From DASULK01 sp036381835 (lineage in GTDB: Bacteria; Actinomycetota; Actinomycetes; Mycobacteriales; Micromonosporaceae): a DNA stretch of 9,716 nucleotides. Under the pieces are notes generated by a model. That model searched no databases and was not told the DNA's origin. It saw nothing but the letters and a program-made list of their open reading frames with translations. Shown here piece after piece: positions 1 to 4,779 of the stretch. The DNA lies in contig DASVCA010000156.1 of NCBI GenBank assembly GCA_036381835.1, positions 1-9,716 on the forward strand, in the 5' to 3' direction. The translations under genes and the position numbers were made by a program. Every line of letters begins with the position of its first letter. Position 1 is the stretch's first letter.

Positions 1-8
1 CGACGGTC

Positions 9-57
9 GACGGCGGCGCAAGGCGAGGCGCTCTGCCGCTCGCCTTTCGCCGCCGTC
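9..57 (+). terminator. long GC-rich hairpin, probable terminator of an upstream gene
   Basis: Bases 9-18 pair with 48-57 without a mismatch. After one C/T mismatch (19/47), bases 20-27 pair with 39-46, giving an 18-bp stem with an 11-base loop (28-38). There is no run of T after the stem, which is common for actinobacterial intrinsic terminators. It ends 49 bases before the YggU start codon, so it most likely ends transcription of a gene lying before base 1. It is symmetrical and could act on either strand, or serve as an attenuator in the leader of the next gene. Function is inferred; the pairing is read directly. Confidence 0.65.
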
Positions 58-106
58 TCCTTGCGGCACCTCGTCGCGCGGATCGCAGGGGAAAGGGCGG
101 AACACG

Positions 107-448
107 GTGTCGGGCGGTCCACGGGATACTCGAGCGCGGGATGAGGCGTCGGAGCACCCAGTCGTGGTGGCGGTCCGGGTCAAGCCCGGATCGGCCCGAG
201 CCCGAGTCGGGGGATGCCACGACGGTCCGTACGGTCGAGCGTTGGTGATCGCGGTGAATGCGCCGGCCAGTGAGGGTCGGGCGACCGAGGCGGCTCGGCG
301 GGCGCTCGCGGAGGCGCTAGGGGTTCGTCCGGCCGCCGTCACGCTGCGATCGGGAGCGGCCAGCCGGGACAAGCTGTTCGTGATCGACGGCCCCGCTCAC
401 CCCATCGTCGATCGGCTGCGGGCGTTGCGCGATATCGGCACGATCTGA
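107..448 (+). CDS. DUF167 / YggU-family protein
   Basis: Small cytoplasmic protein of 113 residues, the usual size of the DUF167 (YggU, COG1872) family, whose function is not settled. The family signature is visible: VAVRVKPGSAR at residues 21-31, VNAPASEGRATEA at 50-62 and a closing LRSGAASRDKLF block at 80-91. The GTG start at 107 is preceded by a purine-rich AGGGGAAAGGG at 87-97. The first ~17 residues are polar and lie before the conserved fold, so a slightly later start cannot be excluded, but no better-placed start is evident. It stands alone between a hairpin and an AT-rich gap, so it is probably not in the operon that follows. In many actinobacteria this family is found near the division and cell-wall cluster and divIVA, which would fit the region just outside the window (inference). 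Confidence 0.88.
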   Translation: MSGGPRDTRARDEASEHPVVVAVRVKPGSARARVGGCHDGPYGRALVIAVNAPASEGRATEAARRALAEALGVRPAAVTLRSGAASRDKLFVIDGPAHPIVDRLRALRDIGTI

Positions 449-536
449 CCCGTCGCACTGGCTGGTCTGTTACTGTTTGTCCCGATCCGGCCACGAAATG
501 CATCACTACCCAACGTAGTTGTATTGGTGCGACGTG

Positions 537-566
537 TTGTCGGATTCGGTGTGGCTTCCGTATTCT
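537..566 (+). promoter_or_regulatory. candidate sigma-70-type promoter for the dksA-like operon
   Basis: TTGTCG at 537-542 and TATTCT at 561-566 are separated by 18 bases. Each matches the housekeeping consensus at four of six positions, and the -10 fits the actinobacterial TANNNT rule. The surrounding gap is clearly more AT-rich than the rest of the window. A start near 573 would leave a leader of about 58 bases before the ATG at 631. Not experimentally supported. Confidence 0.45.
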
Positions 567-592
567 TGCCAAATCTCCGGAGTGCGTGGCAA
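566..592. repeat. nested inverted repeat overlapping the candidate -10
   Basis: TTGCCA at 566-571 is the exact reverse complement of TGGCAA at 587-592. Between them lies the palindrome CTCCGGAG (575-582). The two symmetry centres (579 and 578.5) nearly coincide. The element begins on the last base of the candidate -10 and covers the expected transcription start, which is where a repressor operator would sit. It could also fold as an RNA hairpin if transcription begins further upstream. No regulator can be named. Confidence 0.4.
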
Positions 593-630
593 CCGCCGCG
601 CGCCCCGTTTTTGTTCACAGGGGGGACGAC

Positions 631-1062
631 ATGGCCGAACCGGCGAAGATCGCGAATCGAACGGGTGGGAAAGCCGGCGCGCCGGCGGGGAGGATCGCCC
701 GCAGCGCGGAGGAGACCGAACAGATCCGGGTCGTGTTGGTGGCTCGCCGGGACGAGCTGCGGGCGGAGTACGATCAGACGTTGAGTGAGATCACCGAGCT
801 TCGGCGCGACCGGTTCACCGACTCGTCCGGAGACGACCAGGTCGACGTCGGTACCAAGACGTTCGAGCATGAGCAGGAGGTCTCCCTCGTCAACAGCATC
901 CTGGACCGCATCACGCAGGTGGAGCGCGCCCTGGAACGGCTGGACGCGGGTGGGTACGGCTGGTGCGAACGGTGCGAGGCCCCGATTCCGCTGGAACGAC
1001 TCGCCGCGTTCCCGTCGGCCACGCTCTGCGTGTCGTGCAAGCAACTGGAGGAGCGACGCTGA
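631..1062 (+). CDS. DksA/TraR-family C4 zinc-finger transcription factor
   Basis: Predicted regulator that reaches into the secondary channel of RNA polymerase. 143 residues from the ATG at 631, which has AGGGGGG at 619-625. An in-frame GTG at 586 would add 15 residues but has no good ribosome binding site. Residues ~25-105 form two charged helices (coiled coil). The C-terminus carries the zinc finger C112-x2-C115 ... C133-x2-C136, in the GYGWCERC ... LCVSC context typical of DksA. The coiled-coil tip reads D69-Q-V-D72-V-G74, which lines up with the DxxDxA tip of E. coli DksA, both acidic residues kept and Ala replaced by Gly. E. coli DksA is slightly longer (151 residues). It is the first gene of a coupled four-gene operon, and its stop overlaps the lspA start. 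No gene symbol is given because actinobacterial homologues differ functionally from dksA. Confidence 0.9.
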   Translation: MAEPAKIANRTGGKAGAPAGRIARSAEETEQIRVVLVARRDELRAEYDQTLSEITELRRDRFTDSSGDDQVDVGTKTFEHEQEVSLVNSILDRITQVERALERLDAGGYGWCERCEAPIPLERLAAFPSATLCVSCKQLEERR

Positions 1063-1682
1063 ACGCGGGTGGGGAACAGACGGTCCCGGTCCACGCGAAG
1101 GACACCGGGTCGGAGCAGAGCACGACACGTACGCGCGACGAGCGTCGTCGGGCACCGCGGCTGATGGCGGCGGTGGCCGCCATCGTGCTGCTCGCCGACC
1201 TGGCCACCAAGCAGCTCGCGCTGACCAACCTGGCCGAGCGGGAGCCGGCACGTCTGCTCGGCGGTGCCGTCTACCTGACCCTGGTGCACAACAGCGGCGC
1301 CGCCTTCGGGATCGGCGCCGGCTACACCTGGGTCTTCACCCTGATCGCCCTGGCGGTGATCGGATGGCTCGTGTGGGCGGTGACCCGGCTGCGGTCGCTG
1401 CCATGGGCGGTCTCGTTCGGACTGATCCTCGGCGGCGCGCTCGGCAATCTCGCCGACCGGATCTTCCGGGCGCCCGGACCGTTCGTCGGACACGTGGTGG
1501 ACATGGTCAGCCTGTTCGACCCGTACGGACGGGTGTGGCCCGTGTTCAACCTCGCGGACAGCGCGCTCTTCTGCGGGGTGCTGCTCGCGGTGTATCTCGA
1601 GTTGACCGGGCGCCAACGCGATGGGACACGCATCTCGACGCGCTCGGGCGACTCACCCGCCTCGACCCGAGACCAGACATGA
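1059..1682 (+). CDS. lspA: lipoprotein signal peptidase (signal peptidase II)
   Basis: Integral membrane aspartyl protease that removes the signal peptide from diacylglyceryl-modified prolipoproteins. 207 residues if translation begins at the CTG at 1059; GGAGGAG at 1047-1053 sits five bases before it. An in-frame GTG at 1035 and ATG at 1164 exist, but neither is as well placed. A polar N-terminus of about 35 residues precedes four predicted membrane segments (roughly 36-52, 90-109, 113-131, 163-183). Conserved blocks are NSGAAFG (from N78), GNLADR (N130, D133, R134), HVVDM (D148) and FNLADS (D167). D148 and D167 are the expected catalytic pair, 19 residues apart as in the structurally known enzyme of Pseudomonas aeruginosa. 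A 24-residue hydrophilic tail follows the last helix. The start overlaps the upstream stop as CTGA, and the stop overlaps the next start as ATGA. Confidence 0.93.
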   Translation: MNAGGEQTVPVHAKDTGSEQSTTRTRDERRRAPRLMAAVAAIVLLADLATKQLALTNLAEREPARLLGGAVYLTLVHNSGAAFGIGAGYTWVFTLIALAVIGWLVWAVTRLRSLPWAVSFGLILGGALGNLADRIFRAPGPFVGHVVDMVSLFDPYGRVWPVFNLADSALFCGVLLAVYLELTGRQRDGTRISTRSGDSPASTRDQT

Positions 1683-2641
1683 GCACACCCGTCTACCCGC
1701 AGCCCGCGGTGGATCGGCGTGCCCTGCCGATCCCGGACGGCCTCGACGGGCTGCGTCTGGACCAGGCGGTCGCCCGGTTGTTCGGGCTCTCCCGGAGCGC
1801 GGCGTCCGCACTTGTGGAAGCCGGGGACGCGCTCGTTGACGGCGTGCCACGGGACAAGTCGGACAAGGTGCGCGCGGGGGCCTGGCTGGAGGTGGCCCTC
1901 CCCGCCCCGACCCGAGAACCGGCCGTGGTACCCGAGGCCGTGCCCGGACTGCGGGTCGTCCACGCCGACGACGACATCGTGGTGGTGGACAAGCCGGTCG
2001 GCGTCGCCGCCCACCCCAGCCCCGGTTGGACCGGTCCCACCGTCGTCGGCGGTCTGGCGGCCATGGGGCACACGATCGCCACCAGCGGTGCCGCCGAGCG
2101 GCAGGGCGTGGTGCACCGACTCGACGTGGGCACCACCGGCTTGATGGTGGTGGCCAAGAGCGAGCTGGCGTACCGCGTGTTGAAGCGCGCCTTCAAGGCG
2201 CGCGAGGTGGACAAGCGCTATCACGCGGTGGTGCAGGGGCACCTCGACCCGCTCCGCGGCACGGTGGACGCACCCATCGATCGCCACCCCCGCCACGACT
2301 ACAAGTGGGCGGTCGTGGCCGGAGGCAAGCCGAGCGTCACCCACTACGACACCATCGAGGCATTCCCCGCCGCCAGCCTGTTGGACATCCGGCTGGAAAC
2401 CGGCCGTACCCATCAGATCCGGGTGCACTTCTCCGCGTTGCGCCACCCTTGTGTCGGTGACCTCACCTACGGTGCCGACCCGACGCTCGCCGCCCGGCTC
2501 GGACTCTCCCGCCAATGGCTGCACGCCCGGGAACTCGCCTTCCGGCACCCGCGCACCGAACGCGAGGTGCGGTTCGTCAGCGACTACCCGCAGGACCTGG
2601 CCCGCGCGCTCGCTCTGCTGCGCGGCGAGGATGCCGGGTGA
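1679..2641 (+). CDS. RluA/RluD-family 23S rRNA pseudouridine synthase
   Basis: Isomerises uridine to pseudouridine in RNA, most likely large-subunit rRNA (RluD of E. coli acts on helix 69 of 23S rRNA; the target here is inferred). 320 residues, normal for the family. Residues ~24-80 form an S4 RNA-binding domain (LRLDQAVARL start, VDGVPRDKSDKV core). The catalytic domain follows, with the signature VVHRLDVGTTGLMVV containing the nucleophile D149, and the closing RTHQIRVH motif from R243. The ATG at 1679 overlaps the lspA stop (ATGA) and has only a weak ribosome binding site, so expression probably depends on coupling with lspA. The same lspA-rluD order is widespread in bacteria. A RluD-type name is likely but substrate sites cannot be read from sequence. 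Confidence 0.93.
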   Translation: MSTPVYPQPAVDRRALPIPDGLDGLRLDQAVARLFGLSRSAASALVEAGDALVDGVPRDKSDKVRAGAWLEVALPAPTREPAVVPEAVPGLRVVHADDDIVVVDKPVGVAAHPSPGWTGPTVVGGLAAMGHTIATSGAAERQGVVHRLDVGTTGLMVVAKSELAYRVLKRAFKAREVDKRYHAVVQGHLDPLRGTVDAPIDRHPRHDYKWAVVAGGKPSVTHYDTIEAFPAASLLDIRLETGRTHQIRVHFSALRHPCVGDLTYGADPTLAARLGLSRQWLHARELAFRHPRTEREVRFVSDYPQDLARALALLRGEDAG

Positions 2642-3402
2642 TGCGGGCCGCTGCCTGGGCCGGGGGCTCCCGCCGTACGCTCCTCTGGTCGGCGCTCGCC
2701 CTAGTCGGCGCGCTAGCGGCGGTGGCGGTACTGCGCGACGAGGCACCACCGGCGCCTGATCCGACCCTCGGCGCTGTGGTTCGGGTAGGGGTGGCGGAGG
2801 GTGAATCGATCCCCGACTATCTACGGGACAGCCGGGCGGAGCTGGCGGCGCTCTCCGCCACCGGGGACACGACCGGGGTCGAGACGTACGCGCTGGTCAG
2901 CTTCGTCGCCTACCTGAGCCCCGACCGGCTCGCATCGGTGCTGGCCGAAGTGCCGGTGGCGGAGGTGGTCGCCCGGGTCCCGCTGCCCGGCGTACAGACC
3001 GAGATCGTGCGGATCCCGGCCATGCGGCTGCCGGACGACGTGGTCGCCGGCCTGATGCGAGTCGCCGAACGCAAGGAACGGGAGGCGCGGGACTACCGGG
3101 AGCGGGCCGTTGCGGCGGAGGACGCGCGGCACCGCCGGCTCTTCCAGGACAACGCCGGGGTGGCGGCCGGTGAAGCGGCCGCCTACCGTTCGTCCTGCGC
3201 CTGCGTGTACGCCGCCGTGGTCCGGGCTGCGCCGCCTGTGTTGGCGCGACTCGCCGAGGCTCCCGAGGTGCGGACGGTGGATCCCGCGCCGGCGGTGCGC
3301 AGGTTGGACCGCACGGTCCTGCTGCCGCCGCTGCCCGAGCAGGAGGACGTGGTACGTCCGCCGCGTGACGAGCGGCTCGACGACGACCGTGCGGACAGTT
3401 GA
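2641..3402 (+). CDS. membrane-anchored protein of unknown function
   Basis: I do not recognise a named family. 253 residues from the ATG at 2641; a GTG at 2638 directly before it is equally possible, both served by GAGGA at 2627-2631. The GTG overlaps the rluD stop as GTGA. After RR at 11-12 comes one hydrophobic segment (about 14-31) with no Cys following it, so it looks like a signal anchor and not a lipoprotein, with the rest outside the membrane. Two similar predicted strand-helix-strand blocks are visible: residues ~82-117 (TYALVSFVAYLSPDRLASVL...) and ~189-219 (VYAAVVRAAPPVLARL...). A charged helical stretch rich in Arg and Glu (about 138-182) joins them. Cys186 and Cys188 are the only cysteines. 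The C-terminus is proline- and acid-rich. As last gene of the dksA-like/lspA/rluD operon it is probably co-translated, but that does not reveal its role. Confidence 0.82.
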   Translation: MRAAAWAGGSRRTLLWSALALVGALAAVAVLRDEAPPAPDPTLGAVVRVGVAEGESIPDYLRDSRAELAALSATGDTTGVETYALVSFVAYLSPDRLASVLAEVPVAEVVARVPLPGVQTEIVRIPAMRLPDDVVAGLMRVAERKEREARDYRERAVAAEDARHRRLFQDNAGVAAGEAAAYRSSCACVYAAVVRAAPPVLARLAEAPEVRTVDPAPAVRRLDRTVLLPPLPEQEDVVRPPRDERLDDDRADS

Positions 3403-3429
3403 CAGCGGATCGGGTGAGCATGGTATGGC
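3399..3429 (+). promoter_or_regulatory. candidate promoter for the ParA-like gene
   Basis: A perfect TTGACA at 3399-3404 overlaps the stop codon of the preceding gene. A TATGGC at 3424-3429, preceded by TGG (extended -10 style), lies 19 bases further on. The spacing is long and the -10 is weak. An alternative -10, TAGATT at 3435-3440, lies in the same AT-rich patch but without a matching -35. The ribosome binding site GGGGAGGGG at 3477-3485 follows. The 89-base gap suggests the ATPase gene has its own promoter. Confidence 0.33.
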
Positions 3430-3491
3430 CCAAATAGATTTTGCTCCGTAGCCTGTCAGGCGGGATCGAGGGTGCTGGGGAGGGGCGAGCC

Positions 3492-4676
3492 GTGGAGGGC
3501 ACAGACAGCGGCTGGGGCCGGCGTGTGCCACACTGGCGGCGCTTGCTGCGCAACGGACTGGGCGAGCAGGCGGAGACGAACGGTGTCGAGCGGTCCGTCG
3601 CGCGGGCACCGGCGGCCACAGAGCATCCGCTCGACGAACGCCGGCCGGACGTCCGCGCCGCATCGGTCGGGTATCCGATCACACCCGAATACGCTCCTGG
3701 TGCGCGGGCTGCGGGGTACCCGCCCGCGCCGGCCGAGGTCGACGCGCCGGAGGTGGGCGAGTCCAGGTACGCGCTGCTCGAGCGGGCCCGGTACGTGCCG
3801 CCGCCGCGTCCCGCGCCCGTCCAGGCCGGTCCGCCCCGGCTGGAATGGCGGGCCAGCCGCCCCGACCCGGACCTCGAGCGGGCGGCCGGGGTGCTCCGGC
3901 GGGACTTCGGCGGCCCGCGGGTGCTCTCGTTCGCGAATCCGAAGGGCGGGGTGCACAAGACGACGGCGACGGTGCTCGCCGCGGCGGCCGTGGGCAGCGT
4001 CCGGGGCCGAGGCGTGCTGGCCTGGGACGACAACGAGTTGCGCGGCACGTTGGGGCTGCGGGCGGGCAGCGCCCGGCACGCCCGGACCATCCGTCACCTC
4101 ATCGCGGATCTCGCCCTGGTGGAGATCGAGCAGGGTCCGGCGTTGATCGAGCGCCTCGACGACTACCTGCGGCACGCCTCCGACGGCTCGTACGACGTGC
4201 TGGCGGGGGAGGAGAACCCGCGGTTCGCGCAGCGGCTCGACGGACACACGGTGCGGCGGGTCATCGACGTGCTGCGGCGCACGCACGACGTGATCTGTGT
4301 GGACACCGGCAACAACGTGGAGAGCCCCAACTGGCAGGCGGTGATGCAGGCGACGGACCAGTTGGTGGTGACCACCGTGCCCCGCGAGGATGCCGCCTTC
4401 GCCGCCGACTGGATGCTCGACCTGCTCGACGAGATCGGGATGAACGATCTCGTGTCGAACGCGGTTACCCTGCTCTCCTGCCCGACACCGAACCCGTCTT
4501 CGCTCCTGGATGACCTGCGGCGGCACTTCGCCGGCCGTACCCGGGCGGTGGTCGTGGTGCCCTACGATCCCGCGCTGGAGAGCGGCTCCGCGATCGAGTA
4601 CGGCCAGCTGCAACCTGCCACCCGGCAGGCCTGGTTGAAGGCGGCGGCCACGATGCTCGAACCCTACGCCCGCTGA
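3492..4676 (+). CDS. ParA/MinD-like P-loop ATPase with disordered N-terminus
   Basis: Predicted 394-residue cytoplasmic ATPase from a GTG at 3492, with GGGGAGGGG ending six bases before it. An upstream in-frame TTG at 3441 lacks such a site. Residues 1 to ~135 are rich in Pro, Ala, Arg and Glu and look disordered. The ATPase domain begins near 140: the deviant Walker A motif is KGGVHKTT at 151-158, with signature Lys151 and P-loop Lys156, but with His155 where ParA/MinD proteins normally have Gly. A WDDNELRGTLG block follows, then the Walker B-like strand DVICVDTGNN (D266, D271). The end (AIEYGQLQPATRQAWLKAA) resembles actinobacterial MinD-like ATPases, including some linked to type VII secretion (EspI-like); that likeness is from memory. 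No ParB or secretion gene lies in the window, so chromosome segregation, protein positioning or a secretion-linked role are all open. Confidence 0.88.
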   Translation: MEGTDSGWGRRVPHWRRLLRNGLGEQAETNGVERSVARAPAATEHPLDERRPDVRAASVGYPITPEYAPGARAAGYPPAPAEVDAPEVGESRYALLERARYVPPPRPAPVQAGPPRLEWRASRPDPDLERAAGVLRRDFGGPRVLSFANPKGGVHKTTATVLAAAAVGSVRGRGVLAWDDNELRGTLGLRAGSARHARTIRHLIADLALVEIEQGPALIERLDDYLRHASDGSYDVLAGEENPRFAQRLDGHTVRRVIDVLRRTHDVICVDTGNNVESPNWQAVMQATDQLVVTTVPREDAAFAADWMLDLLDEIGMNDLVSNAVTLLSCPTPNPSSLLDDLRRHFAGRTRAVVVVPYDPALESGSAIEYGQLQPATRQAWLKAAATMLEPYAR

Positions 4677-4740
4677 GCGCCGTGCGACACGTCCATGCCC
4701 GCGCCGGGGTGTGGTCGGTGCCGCGGTCGGAGGCGGGGAC

Positions 4741-4746
4741 TAGGCT
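4741..4746 (+). promoter_or_regulatory. possible -10 element before dnaE1
   Basis: TAGGCT fits the actinobacterial TANNNT -10 pattern and stands 33 bases before the dnaE1 ATG, leaving a short leader. No convincing -35 is visible 16-19 bases upstream (GTGCCG at 4718-4723 is poor). A very strong purine-rich ribosome binding site, GGGGGAGAGGGGG at 4761-4773, follows and fixes the start codon. Confidence 0.25.
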
Positions 4747-4779
4747 GAGCCGGCGGCCGAGGGGGAGAGGGGGCGACAC

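Noticed and set aside
505..519. Small inverted repeat ACTAC/GTAGT in the gap before the dksA-like gene.
   Set aside because: Five pairs with a 5-base loop; too weak to call on its own next to the stronger element at 566-592.
397..1251. A 284-codon minus-strand open frame over the YggU end, the AT-rich gap and the dksA-like gene.
   Set aside because: It ignores two well-supported plus-strand genes and has no plausible ribosome binding site or family features.
785..1678. Upstream extension of the pseudouridine synthase frame to base 785.
   Set aside because: This part is antisense-like Arg/Ser/Pro-rich sequence lying over the dksA-like and lspA genes; the S4 domain begins soon after the ATG at 1679.
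1322..2749. A 475-codon minus-strand open frame over lspA and the pseudouridine synthase.
   Set aside because: The opposite strand carries two genes with intact catalytic motifs; the minus-strand translation is Gly/Val/His-rich without any motif.
4699..4726. Imperfect hairpin (CCGCG/CGCGG plus CCG/CGG with a 3-base bulge) between the ATPase gene and dnaE1, considered as a terminator.
   Set aside because: Only eight pairs, bulged and without a T-tract; this is expected by chance in such GC-rich DNA.
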